Below, in pieces: positions 23,423 to 31,897 of a stretch of DNA of 64,000 bases. The stretch comes from UBA5336 sp964492485 (lineage in GTDB: Bacteria > Pseudomonadota > Alphaproteobacteria > Caulobacterales > Hyphomonadaceae). How positions within the stretch are numbered: the stretch's first letter is position 1; every line of letters begins with the position of its first letter. The stretch covers positions 45,607 through 109,606 of the forward strand of contig CAZBKM010000008.1 of assembly GCA_964492485.1 (NCBI GenBank). The letters are read 5' to 3'. The notes beneath the pieces were generated by a model. That model had not been told where the DNA came from, ran no database searches, and worked only from the letters and a program-made list of their open reading frames with translations. Made by a program: the position numbers and the translations under genes.

Positions 23423-25102
23423 TGCGCTATCGTGTGCCGCCTCGGCTGCGGTGCCCGCCTGGAGAGCGCCATCAATAGCATCCCGCAGGTCACTGGGCAG
23501 AAGCGGTTTGCGAAGCGTCGCGGCGTAGAGGTGGCTTCGCGGGACATAGGCCATCTGACCTGAATACATGATCACAGGCAGATCCGGCCTGAGGCCCTTG
23601 GCGGCCTCGGCCAGGGCGTCGCCGCGCAGTTCTGGCATGTTGTAGTCGGTCAGCAACAGATCGATGCGCGTGTCCGGCGCCGAGATTCGGTCGATCGCCT
23701 GGCGGGGATCCTGTAACCAGACCGCTTCGTAGCCCAACGCCAGGAGCGTCTCCAGCAGGACTTCGCCAACCAGATCATTGTCTTCGACGAGGAGGATGGA
23801 GGGCGGCGTCGATGTCTGGACAAGGCGGTTCGGGGCCGGCAGCCGGTCTTCTGCCGGTGTCACGCACAGCAGGCTGAATCGGCTGCCAAACCCGGGTAGG
23901 CTTTCCACCTCGACCGTGATCGTTCCGGTGTCACAGATGGCTTGCAGCGAGGACAGGCCAAGTCCACCGCCGACCCGGTGCTTGCTGCTTGTGAAGGGGC
24001 TGAAGATGGCTTCCAGCCGGTCCGGCGGAATGCCGCACCCATTGTCGGTCACTTCGATCACCCACGGCACATCGCCCGCCTGCGGGCCCAGTCGGAACAG
24101 GGCGGCGTCCGGATGCAGCGGCTGCGACCGGGTCCGCGCCAGCCGTACCGTCACCTCGCCCGGTCCTTCCAGCGCTTCGAACGCATTGTAGACCACGTTG
24201 ATCAGCGCCCGGCAGAGCAGCACTTCGTTGGAGAGGTGCACGGCGTCTTCGGCGACCTCCAGACGGACCTCCGCAGCCGCCGGCCGGAGCGAGGCCACGA
24301 TCGTTTCCACCGTCGAGAGAAGGCGCGTGAGGTCCACCGGTGCCAGCGTCTGGACATTGTTCGTCCGGTCCAGTTCGAATTGTCGAATGACCTCCACGGC
24401 GCGATCTGCGGCGGTTACGATCGCATCGAGCCGGGCCTGGGCGGGGCCGGGCACCTCGTCACAGAGGAGGCGGGCCTGGCTGCCGATCGCCAGAAGCAGA
24501 TTGTTGAAATCATGGGCGACCGCGCTGCCGACGGTGAACAGGGCGGCTTCTCTTTCCGCCTTGAGCAGTCTCATTTCCAGGTCCAGCCGTTCCTGGTCAC
24601 GCTTGAGCCGCTCGCTGATGTCGCGGGTCTGCCATCCAATCCGCTCCTTCGAAAAGGCGGTGAGCACGACCTCGATGGGAATGGGCGTCCCGTCCGGCAA
24701 CCGGCCCCAGACGTCGCCGCGCCAGCGTCCATCCCTCATGACGGCGGGAATCGCGTGGGTCTGAAGACGCTCGGACGACCGGGCGTCGAAGAGGTTCATC
24801 CAGGGTTGACCGAGCAGGTCATCCACCTCGCGCCCGAAAACGGCGGCGGTGGCCTTGTTGGCATAGGTAAACGTGTCCTCGGCGCCGGTTGTGGCAATGC
24901 CGTCACCAACCGCGTCCATGCACATCAGGACGTCCTGCAGGGAGCGGCTCACCAGTTCGAGGCGGGCCTGGCAGTCCTCGAGACCATGAACAGGCCTGTC
25001 GAGCGCCAGCACCTGACTGTCTCTTGGTTCGATGCCGTGCAGACGTGCCGCGTCAAGCTTCGTCAAACGGTTCTGGAGGTCGGAATAGGGCTGGTCTGGC
25101 AT
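23420..25102 (-). CDS. hybrid PAS sensor histidine kinase with receiver domain
   Basis: A 560-residue soluble kinase. Residues about 50-165 are a PAS domain (DGIATTGAEDTFTYANKATAAVFG). The phosphoacceptor region is GSAVAHDFNNLLLAIGS (His at about 205), of the HDFNNLL type. The ATPase has the N box (NVVYNAFEAL), G1 (DNGCGIP) and G2 (GGLGLSSL). Residues about 435-550 are a receiver with acidic pair VEDND, phosphoacceptor Asp in LLLTDYNMP, and Lys in TLRKPL. The PAS lacks a LOV-type cysteine motif. No membrane segment is seen. It is divergent from the rhodopsin operon, so it could control it, but this is only positional. The TAA stop lies in repeat A5. Confidence 0.88.
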   Translation of the reverse strand: MPDQPYSDLQNRLTKLDAARLHGIEPRDSQVLALDRPVHGLEDCQARLELVSRSLQDVLMCMDAVGDGIATTGAEDTFTYANKATAAVFGREVDDLLGQPWMNLFDARSSERLQTHAIPAVMRDGRWRGDVWGRLPDGTPIPIEVVLTAFSKERIGWQTRDISERLKRDQERLDLEMRLLKAEREAALFTVGSAVAHDFNNLLLAIGSQARLLCDEVPGPAQARLDAIVTAADRAVEVIRQFELDRTNNVQTLAPVDLTRLLSTVETIVASLRPAAAEVRLEVAEDAVHLSNEVLLCRALINVVYNAFEALEGPGEVTVRLARTRSQPLHPDAALFRLGPQAGDVPWVIEVTDNGCGIPPDRLEAIFSPFTSSKHRVGGGLGLSSLQAICDTGTITVEVESLPGFGSRFSLLCVTPAEDRLPAPNRLVQTSTPPSILLVEDNDLVGEVLLETLLALGYEAVWLQDPRQAIDRISAPDTRIDLLLTDYNMPELRGDALAEAAKGLRPDLPVIMYSGQMAYVPRSHLYAATLRKPLLPSDLRDAIDGALQAGTAAEAAHDSA

Positions 25103-25389
25103 GGTTTCCCGCTTCTCTGCCGCCCTCGCTCGAGTGTGGCAGGGCTACCGTCAGGCTTCGACCCAGCGTGGAATCCACCGCCTTCCTGCCCGTTGAGATA
25201 GAAGATTTCAACGGCGACGTCATTCGCCCAAACGGACAGAGGGTAGCCCAAAAGAAGGGGCTGACCGCAGGACGCCTGTAGCTCGTGCAAGGCGCCAGAG
25301 GGCAATTCCCGTGGCAGAATGTCGCATGCCGGATCGTCGCACTCAGGATCGGCATCTTCGTTCTCGCATGTGCGGTAGCCGGCGGCCAA
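25063..25389 (-). CDS. possible small acidic protein upstream of the kinase
   Basis: A 108-residue open frame with an acidic Cys-rich start (CENEDADPECDDPACDI) followed by a plausible strand region (LLLGYPLSVWANDVAVEIFYLNGQ). Its last 40 bp overlap the kinase gene in another frame. No family is recognised. It may be a real small upstream gene or chance reading through the divergent promoter region. Confidence 0.25.
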   Translation of the reverse strand: MAAGYRTCENEDADPECDDPACDILPRELPSGALHELQASCGQPLLLGYPLSVWANDVAVEIFYLNGQEGGGFHAGSKPDGSPATLERGRQRSGKPCQTSPIPTSRTV

Positions 25390-25431
25390 GCCGGAACGTG
25401 AAGTCTTGGCTGACTTGTAAAGGTGGTCCTG

Positions 25432-25446
25432 GCGGCCGTTGGCCGC
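25432..25446 (+). promoter_or_regulatory. dyad in the rhodopsin-kinase divergent region
   Basis: GCGGCC and GGCCGC flank a 3-base centre, about 130 bp before the rhodopsin start. The 476-bp gap 25103-25578 should hold the promoters of the phototrophy operon and of the kinase. Apart from this dyad and a doubtful small frame (25063-25389), I see no named signal there. Confidence 0.3.
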
Positions 25447-25578
25447 AAGTGCAACAATTATTCCAGCGTGTGAACAAGGACTCTTCCCGTGATCGGGGGG
25501 TCGACGAAGACGATGGTCGAAACATCTTCCGACCCACCGGCTGAATATGTCGGCGTGATGGGTATCAAGGAGGGTGAA

Positions 25579-26370
25579 ATGCAGGAAATCCTGGGTAGTT
25601 TAACACAGGGCCAGTATTCTCTGGTCTATAACTCGTTCTCGTTCGGGATCGCGACCTTCGCGGCCGCGACGATCTTCTTCTGGCTTGGCCGTGGCCAGGT
25701 TGCGAAGGAATACAAGACCGCGTTGACGATCACGGGCCTCGTGACGTTCATCGCCTTCTATCACTATCTGCGCATTTTTCAGAGCTTCGATGCGGCGGTC
25801 GCGCTCGAGGGCGGCATGGTCGAGGCGACCGGCAAGGAGTTCAACCGGGCCTATCGCTATGTCGATTGGCTGCTGACGGTTCCACTGCTCCTGATCGAGC
25901 TTATCCTCGTCATGCGCCTGTCGCGGTCGGAGACCGTGTCCAAGAGCATCACGCTGGGTGGTGCAGCCGCTCTGATGATCGCGCTCGGCTATCCGGGCGA
26001 GGTTTCCGAGGGCATCGACTCGACGCGCTTCATCTGGGGTGCGCTGTCCATGATCCCGTTCCTATACATCGTCTACTCGCTGTATGCCGGCCTCGGTGAG
26101 GCCATCAAGCGGCAGCCCGACGATGTGAAAGGTCTGGTGAGCCTGGCTCGGAATGTCACGGTCGCGTCGTGGTTCTTCTATCCGATCGTGTACTTTGCAC
26201 CGTTCGTGATCGACCTGGAGGGCGGTGCGTCCTTCGCCGTGATCGAGGTGGGCTACACTGTGGCCGACATTGTTGCCAAGGCCGCCTTCGGTGTCCTGAT
26301 CTACACCATCGCGGTGCGGAAGTCGGAAGCCGAGCAGAAGAGCGGTTCGGCCGCCATGGGCACGGCCTAG
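25579..26370 (+). CDS. xanthorhodopsin-like proton-pumping rhodopsin
   Basis: A 263-residue seven-helix retinal protein. I choose ATG 25579 because AAGGAGGG precedes it by four bases and it aligns with the start of xanthorhodopsin (LTxGQYSLV). Key residues: His62 in helix B, then the helix C motif Asp96-Thr100-Glu107 (YVDWLLTVPLLLIEL), the proton acceptor/donor triad of proton pumps. Leu104 at the spectral switch suggests green absorption. Asp230 and the retinal Schiff-base Lys234 lie in helix G (TVADIVAKAAFG). Gly154 in FIWGALSMIPF matches the xanthorhodopsin glycine that opens a pocket for a carotenoid antenna. It heads an operon with all genes for retinal. Location: inner membrane; role: light-driven outward H+ transport (family knowledge). 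Confidence 0.96.
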   Translation: MQEILGSLTQGQYSLVYNSFSFGIATFAAATIFFWLGRGQVAKEYKTALTITGLVTFIAFYHYLRIFQSFDAAVALEGGMVEATGKEFNRAYRYVDWLLTVPLLLIELILVMRLSRSETVSKSITLGGAAALMIALGYPGEVSEGIDSTRFIWGALSMIPFLYIVYSLYAGLGEAIKRQPDDVKGLVSLARNVTVASWFFYPIVYFAPFVIDLEGGASFAVIEVGYTVADIVAKAAFGVLIYTIAVRKSEAEQKSGSAAMGTA

Positions 26371-26386
26371 TCCGCCAACCGACCTG

Positions 26387-26418
26387 ACCTCCGGCCCGGA
26401 TCGCGCCGGGCCGGAGGT
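26387..26418 (+). terminator. stem-loop between rhodopsin and crtE
   Basis: A perfect 13-bp inverted repeat (ACCTCCGGCCCGG and its complement) with a 6-base loop starts 16 bp after the rhodopsin stop. There is no U-run, so full termination is unlikely. It probably stabilises the opsin mRNA and lowers read-through into crtE, giving more opsin than enzymes (inference). Confidence 0.65.
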
Positions 26419-26442
26419 TACCTTCCGGGAGGAGACGCGACC

Positions 26443-27300
26443 ATGAGCGATACGGACGAGCGCCAGGCGCTCACCGCAGTCGAGCACCACATGCAGGCTC
26501 TGCTTGGCACCGCGCGCGACTCGGCCACATCAGCAGCCCGCCTGCATCTACAGGCCGGTGGAAGCCGCGTTCGCGCCCGCCTCGCGCTGTCGGCGGCCTC
26601 GGCGCTGCACCTTTCCGCAGGCACCACCCTGGCGATCGCCACGGCATGCGAACTCCTGCACAACGCGTCGCTGGTCCATGATGACATCCAGGACGCGGCC
26701 GATTGCCGCCGCGGCCAGCCCAGTCTCTGGGTCACCCATGGCAGCGATATAGCGATCTGCGCAGGCGATTTGCTGATCTCGGCCGCCTATGGCGCGCTCG
26801 CCGGTGCCGACCCGAAGCGCCTTGCAAGCCTGTTGCGCCACACGCATGCCCAGGTTTCGGCCGTGATCGCCGGGCAGGCGGCTGATCTCGCCGCGCGGGC
26901 AAAGCCGGTCACCACGCTGGACGCCTACGAGTCCGTGGCCGGGGCGAAGTCCGGCCCTCTTCTGGCCCTGCCGCTCGAACTCGCGCTGCTTGCTGCCGAC
27001 CTCGACCATGCCCTGCCAGTGGCTGGCGACGCCGCGCGCCTGTTTGCGGTTGCCTACCAGATGGCAGACGACCTCGACGACATGGCGCTCGACCTGGCGG
27101 CGGGAGAACCCAACATCGTCGGCGTGCTGCGCCACTGCGCGGACCATCCGTGTCCCCGGGAGGCTGCCCGCGACCTGGCCCGCATTCGCTATCTCGCGGC
27201 TGCCGATCGGGCGCGGACCCTGCCGGGCGGCGCAGGCGTTGCGCTGGCCCGCCAGGCCGAGAAACGTGCCGAGGCGCTCGCTGCGCCGGTGGCGGCATGA
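26443..27300 (+). CDS. crtE: geranylgeranyl diphosphate synthase (polyprenyl synthase)
   Basis: A 285-residue trans-isoprenyl diphosphate synthase. The first aspartate-rich motif is VHDDIQD followed by RRG, and the second is MADDLDDM; GGSRVRARL replaces the usual GGKR. It condenses isopentenyl diphosphate onto allylic diphosphates; in this operon the product is most likely geranylgeranyl diphosphate for phytoene synthesis. ATG 26443 follows GGGAGGAG. Its stop overlaps the crtI start (ATGA), so the two are coupled. Confidence 0.9.
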   Translation: MSDTDERQALTAVEHHMQALLGTARDSATSAARLHLQAGGSRVRARLALSAASALHLSAGTTLAIATACELLHNASLVHDDIQDAADCRRGQPSLWVTHGSDIAICAGDLLISAAYGALAGADPKRLASLLRHTHAQVSAVIAGQAADLAARAKPVTTLDAYESVAGAKSGPLLALPLELALLAADLDHALPVAGDAARLFAVAYQMADDLDDMALDLAAGEPNIVGVLRHCADHPCPREAARDLARIRYLAAADRARTLPGGAGVALARQAEKRAEALAAPVAA

Positions 27301-28811
27301 GTCGCGCCCTCGTCATTGGCGGTGGGTTTGGCGGACTTGCCGCTGCGTTGCGTCTGCGAGCGCGCGGGCATGAGGTCACCCTTGTGGATCGTTGTCCCCG
27401 GCTCGGGGGGCGCGCGCAGGTGTTCGAACGGGACGGCTTCCGGCACGATGCAGGCCCCACCGTTCTTACCGCGCCGTTCCTGTTCGAGGAGCTCTTCGCC
27501 CTGTTCGGACGGCGAATGGCGGACTATGTCACGCTGGTGTCGCTCGACCTGTGGTACCGGTTCCGGTTCGATGACGGGACACATTTCGATTATGGCGGCA
27601 CTGTCGAAGACACGCTGGCGGAGATTGCCCGTGTCGCGCCTGGTGACGAGGCAGGATACCGTGACCTCCTGGACGCGTCGCGGCGGATCTACAACGTCGG
27701 CTTCAATGAGCTCGCCGACCGGCCCTTCCACGAGTTGAGCGCGCTGGCACGCGAAGTCCCACGCATGCTGCGCCTGGGAAGCTACCGGACCGTATGGGAT
27801 CTCTGCGCGCGCCATCTGAAGAGCGAGAAGCTGCGCCAGGCCTTTTCGGTTCAGCCGCTCCTGGTTGGCGGGAACCCTTTCGACACGACCAGCATCTATA
27901 GCCTGATCCATTTCCTGGAACGGGCCCATGGGGTGCATTTCGCGATGGGCGGAACCGGGGCGCTGGTCGATGGGCTCGCCCGGCTGATGCAGGATGTCGG
28001 GATCGACACGCGGCTTGCCACGACCGTCACTCGGCTCACGGTCAGCGGGGACCAGGTGACCGGCGCCGTGCTCGACGACGGGACCCATCTGAAGGCCGAT
28101 CTCGTCGTTTCCAATACCGATCCGGCCCACCTGTACGCCGAACTCCTGCCGCGAACGGCCACCCGTGCAAGTGCCAGGATCAAGACCCGCCACGCGCGCA
28201 AGTCCATGGGCCTGTTCGTTCTGTTCTTCGGAACGGATCGAACCTACCCCGATGTGGCCCATCACACGATCGCCCTGGGCCCGCGCTACAAGCCGCTGCT
28301 CGACGAAATCTTCCACAAGAAGCGGCTGGGCGTCGATTTTTCCCTCTACCTGCATCGCCCGACCGCGACAGATCCAGGGTTTGCACCCCCGGGCTGCGAC
28401 AGCTTCTACGCCCTTGTGCCGGTGCCAAACCTTCAGGGACGCATCGACTGGGACGAGGAGGGGCCGGCCCTGCGTGACCGGGTGGTGTCACGGCTTGAGC
28501 AGACGCTCCTGCCGGATCTGTCGCGCCATATCCGGTCGGACTTCTTCCAGACGCCGCAGGATTTCGCGCACGACTATCTGAGCCCCGCGGGCGCAGGGTT
28601 CTCGATCGCACCGCGCTTCACACAATCGGCCTGGTTCCGATTCCACAATCGGGCGGAGGGACCGGCCAATCTCTACCTTGTCGGGGCCGGCACCCACCCC
28701 GGGGCCGGACTTCCCGGCGTGCTTTCCTCGGCAAAGGTTCTGGATCGGCTGATACCGGCGGCAGACGCGGGTGTGGCGCGCGAACCGTCGGCCGCGCTCG
28801 CTGCGGAGTAG
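27297..28811 (+). CDS. crtI: phytoene desaturase CrtI
   Basis: A 504-residue FAD enzyme. The N-terminal dinucleotide fold is ALVIGGGFGGLAAALRLRARG with Asp-type acceptor VDRCPRLGGRAQ. DAGPTVLTAP and the C-terminal FAD signature LYLVGAGTHPGAGLPGVLSSAK are characteristic of CrtI. It converts phytoene to lycopene by successive desaturations; the number of steps is inferred from the presence of a lycopene cyclase next door. The start ATG 27297 overlaps the crtE stop. Confidence 0.95.
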   Translation: MSRALVIGGGFGGLAAALRLRARGHEVTLVDRCPRLGGRAQVFERDGFRHDAGPTVLTAPFLFEELFALFGRRMADYVTLVSLDLWYRFRFDDGTHFDYGGTVEDTLAEIARVAPGDEAGYRDLLDASRRIYNVGFNELADRPFHELSALAREVPRMLRLGSYRTVWDLCARHLKSEKLRQAFSVQPLLVGGNPFDTTSIYSLIHFLERAHGVHFAMGGTGALVDGLARLMQDVGIDTRLATTVTRLTVSGDQVTGAVLDDGTHLKADLVVSNTDPAHLYAELLPRTATRASARIKTRHARKSMGLFVLFFGTDRTYPDVAHHTIALGPRYKPLLDEIFHKKRLGVDFSLYLHRPTATDPGFAPPGCDSFYALVPVPNLQGRIDWDEEGPALRDRVVSRLEQTLLPDLSRHIRSDFFQTPQDFAHDYLSPAGAGFSIAPRFTQSAWFRFHNRAEGPANLYLVGAGTHPGAGLPGVLSSAKVLDRLIPAADAGVAREPSAALAAE

Positions 28812-28815
28812 GCCC

Positions 28816-29766
28816 ATGGCGGTGGATACGCCGGCCCTTGAAGCGCGCGAGGTCTTGCGCCGGCACGGCCGCAGCTTCCATTTCGCCGGACGTTTCCTCG
28901 GCGAGGCTCACGCGATGCGCGCCGCACGGCTGTACGCATTCTGCCGCCATGTGGATGACCTGGCCGACGAGGCCCCAAACCCCCAGGCCGCGCGGCACGC
29001 GCTTGACCGCCTTCGACGCGACCTGGCCCGCGGCGACAGCGCCTCGCCCGAGGTGCGCGACCTGATCGAGCTGGCGGATGAGACCCACATGCCGCTGGCC
29101 TGGCCGGCGATCCTGGTGGACGGCGTCTCCCGCGACCTCGATCCGGTGGCGTTGGCCGACGAGCGCGACCTCGTGCTTTATGCCTACCGCGTGGCGGGCG
29201 TGGTCGGCCTGATGATGTGTGCCGTGCTTGGTACCCGCGACCGCCGGGCCTACCCCTTTGCCGTCGACCTGGGGCTTGCGATGCAGATGACCAATATCGC
29301 CCGCGATGTTCTGGAGGATGCGCGGATGGACCGGCGCTACCTTCCCGGCAGCTGGATAGGCGGGGCGACCGCAGGGGCACTTGCTGCCCCCGATGCCGGC
29401 TTGAAGACCCGGATCGAGGACGCGGTCGCGCGCCTGCTGGCCCTGTCGGAGCAATACTATCGAAGCGCCGAACACGGGATGGGCCACCTCCCGCCGCGCG
29501 CGCGCTTCGCCATACTTGTCGCCGGACGGGTCTATCGCGAGATCGGGTGCAAGCTTGCGCGCAACGGGTATCGTGCCTGGGCGGGGCGCACGCGGGTCAG
29601 CGGGACGCGAAAGGCCCTTATCGCGCTGGCCGCGGCGGGCGACTTCGGTGTCAGGCGACACCTGCACCGGCGCGACGCGGTTCACGACCCGCGGCTGCAT
29701 GTCTGGCTCGCCGGTCACGACGGGGCGGACCCCCAGGCCGAAGCGGTCGGCGGACGCCAGCCATGA
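28816..29766 (+). CDS. crtB: phytoene synthase CrtB
   Basis: A 316-residue squalene/phytoene synthase family protein. The two Mg-diphosphate motifs are present: FCRHVDDLADE and MQMTNIARDVLEDA. YLP follows at the usual place (RRYLPGSW). The enzyme joins two geranylgeranyl diphosphates head to head to phytoene. ATG 28816 lies four bases after the crtI stop; the open frame upstream of it overlaps crtI and is not used. The stop overlaps crtY (ATGA). Confidence 0.95.
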   Translation: MAVDTPALEAREVLRRHGRSFHFAGRFLGEAHAMRAARLYAFCRHVDDLADEAPNPQAARHALDRLRRDLARGDSASPEVRDLIELADETHMPLAWPAILVDGVSRDLDPVALADERDLVLYAYRVAGVVGLMMCAVLGTRDRRAYPFAVDLGLAMQMTNIARDVLEDARMDRRYLPGSWIGGATAGALAAPDAGLKTRIEDAVARLLALSEQYYRSAEHGMGHLPPRARFAILVAGRVYREIGCKLARNGYRAWAGRTRVSGTRKALIALAAAGDFGVRRHLHRRDAVHDPRLHVWLAGHDGADPQAEAVGGRQP

Positions 29767-30977
29767 CCGACCCGGACACCCCAAGCCCTGCAGGGGTCGA
29801 GGAGACCGACATCGCCATCCTGGGAGGAGGATGCGCGGGTCTGGCGCTCGCTCGGGAGCTGGCCCGCGGCGCAGATGGTCCACGTGTCGTCGTGGTCGAG
29901 CCGCGCCCGGCCTATGGCAACGACCGCACCTGGTGCTTCTGGGCACCCGATACCCATCCCATGTCGGCCCTGGCCGACCATACCTGGGCAACCTGGCGGC
30001 TGTCTGGAGGGGATCGCAGTCTCGTTCACGAGACCGCTCGCCTCCCCTACCGGATGGTACGGGCCAGTACCTATTACAGCGATGCCCTCGCTCTTATCCA
30101 GGCATCACCGCGCGTCGAGCTGCGGCGCGGCACCCAGGTCAAGCGATCGGAGATTGCCGGCGATGGCGTCCTGATCGAGACCGACCGGGGATCGCTTCGG
30201 GCGCGCTATGCCATCGACACGACCCCGCCGCCCCGCGAGCGGCTTGCGCGGAGCCCGCTGCTGCAAGTCTTTTCAGGGGCGGAGGTCGCCTTCGACCGCC
30301 CGGTGTTCGCGCCTGGGGAGGCTGGATTGATGCGTGATCTGTCGGGTGATGCCAATGCACCGGAGGCGGGCGTCCGGTTCACCTATGTCCTGCCTTTCAG
30401 CGACCGCGAAGGCCTCGTGGAAACAACGCGCTTCGTGCCCGCGTGGATGGAGCCCGCGAAACTGGACGGCGAGCTGGAGGCCGATCTGGCGCGGATGTCG
30501 GGCGGTAGCGGCTATCGTGTCCAGCGCCGCGAGCGCGCGATCCTGCCGATGGGTCTGCCGTCCGAGGCGCCGCCGGATTCCGGGCGTCTCGTGCGCGCCG
30601 GCATGGCGGGCGGCGCCTTGCGGGCGTCGACCGGCTACGGGTTCCTGGCCATCCAGACCTGGGCCAGCCATTGCGCCAGGCGCCTCTATGCCGGCCGACC
30701 GCCTCTGCCGCCCCAGCCGCCGCCACCCGCCCGGGCATTCCTCGATGCCACGTTTCTTCGCGCCGTACGTGCGCGTCCGCACCGCGCTCCGGCTTATCTG
30801 CTGGGTACGGCCGGGGCGCTTGGACCTATGGCCTTCGCCAGGTTCATGTCGGATCGCGCGACGCCGGTCGACTGGCTCCGCGTGATGATCGCGCTGCCCA
30901 AGGTGCCGCTGGCATCGGCCGCCTTCGCCGAGCTGCTCGGTTTGCCGCAGCCAGTCCCAGGGGGCGTGCAGGCATGA
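29763..30977 (+). CDS. crtY: lycopene beta-cyclase CrtY
   Basis: A 404-residue flavoprotein of the bacterial CrtY type. The N-terminus has the dinucleotide motif IAILGGGCAGLALARELARG, and NDRTWCFWAPD is diagnostic of CrtY. FTYVLPFSDREGLVETTRF and GYGFLAIQTWA are also family features. It closes both ends of lycopene to give beta-carotene, the substrate of Blh. It starts within the crtB stop and ends within the blh start. Confidence 0.95.
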   Translation: MTDPDTPSPAGVEETDIAILGGGCAGLALARELARGADGPRVVVVEPRPAYGNDRTWCFWAPDTHPMSALADHTWATWRLSGGDRSLVHETARLPYRMVRASTYYSDALALIQASPRVELRRGTQVKRSEIAGDGVLIETDRGSLRARYAIDTTPPPRERLARSPLLQVFSGAEVAFDRPVFAPGEAGLMRDLSGDANAPEAGVRFTYVLPFSDREGLVETTRFVPAWMEPAKLDGELEADLARMSGGSGYRVQRRERAILPMGLPSEAPPDSGRLVRAGMAGGALRASTGYGFLAIQTWASHCARRLYAGRPPLPPQPPPPARAFLDATFLRAVRARPHRAPAYLLGTAGALGPMAFARFMSDRATPVDWLRVMIALPKVPLASAAFAELLGLPQPVPGGVQA

Positions 30978-31897
30978 TGCGACGCCTGTTCGATGGCCGT
31001 CCCGAGACCGCCCTGTTCCTGATGCTCGGCCTGGTCGCACTGACCCTCGCTGCCCTGGACGGTATCGGGCCGGGTGTGTCCCAGGCCCAGATCGGCGTGC
31101 TGGTCATCGCGGTCGCGATCCTCGGACTTCCCCATGGGGCGCTCGACCCGCTCATTGCCCGCCGCCATGGGCTCTGGCGAGGCATGGCGGGGTTCGTCGG
31201 TTTCAATCTGGCCTACCTGGCGTTGGCCACGTCCGTGGTGGCCGCATGGCTGCTTCTGCCGGTCGTATCGCTGCTCGTGTTCCTGCTTCTCTCTGCGTGG
31301 CACTTTGGCGGCGACTGGGCGCCGGATGCGGGCGCGCTCGGACGGTTTGCGCTCGGGGTCGCATTGCTCAGCCTGCCGGCGGCGTTCAATGCCGACGCTG
31401 TCACCATTGTCTACACGCACCTTTCCGGGGAGACGGCCGGACGTCTGGTCGAGGCCCAGCGGCATCTCGCACCGGTTGCAGCCATAGGTCTGGCGGCCGC
31501 GGCGCTACGATGGGCGTTCGACCGGTCAAGCGAGGCGCGAACCTCCGCCGCGGAGCTGGCCGCGCTGGCCGTGTTTGGCCTGTTCCTGCCGCCGCTGGTC
31601 TATTTCCTTGTCTATTTCTGTGGGCTGCACAGTCCCCGCCACCTTCGGCGGCGCTGGTCTGCGGCACGGATGCAGAGCCAGGCCGTGTCCGGTGCGGCGG
31701 GTGCGCTCGGGCCCGGGATATGGGCGCTTGGCTACACGTTGGCGGCGCTGGCCCTGGGCGCGCTGCTGCTGGCCGTCCTTCCGGGCGCCGCTTCGCCTGA
31801 CAGCGCGCTGCTGCGCGTCTGTTTCATCGGACTGGCCGCCTTGACCGTGCCGCACATGCTGCTGATCGATCTGCGTTGGCGCAAGGCGGTCGAATGA
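30974..31897 (+). CDS. blh: beta-carotene 15,15'-dioxygenase, Brp/Blh family
   Basis: A 307-residue polytopic membrane enzyme. Conserved histidines are visible in LPHGALDPL, SAWHFGGDW, FCGLHSPRHL and VPHMLLIDLRW, which in this family hold the catalytic iron. It cleaves beta-carotene symmetrically into two retinal molecules, the rhodopsin chromophore. About eight hydrophobic segments are seen. ATG 30974 overlaps the crtY stop and its own stop overlaps idi. Confidence 0.95.
   Translation: MMRRLFDGRPETALFLMLGLVALTLAALDGIGPGVSQAQIGVLVIAVAILGLPHGALDPLIARRHGLWRGMAGFVGFNLAYLALATSVVAAWLLLPVVSLLVFLLLSAWHFGGDWAPDAGALGRFALGVALLSLPAAFNADAVTIVYTHLSGETAGRLVEAQRHLAPVAAIGLAAAALRWAFDRSSEARTSAAELAALAVFGLFLPPLVYFLVYFCGLHSPRHLRRRWSAARMQSQAVSGAAGALGPGIWALGYTLAALALGALLLAVLPGAASPDSALLRVCFIGLAALTVPHMLLIDLRWRKAVE

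Noticed and set aside
23420..25102. Blue-light LOV sensor
   Set aside because: The PAS domain lacks the GRNCRFLQ-type cysteine motif.
25579..26370. Sodium- or chloride-pump rhodopsin
   Set aside because: Helix C has Asp-Thr-Glu, not the NDQ or NTQ/TSA motifs of sodium and chloride pumps.
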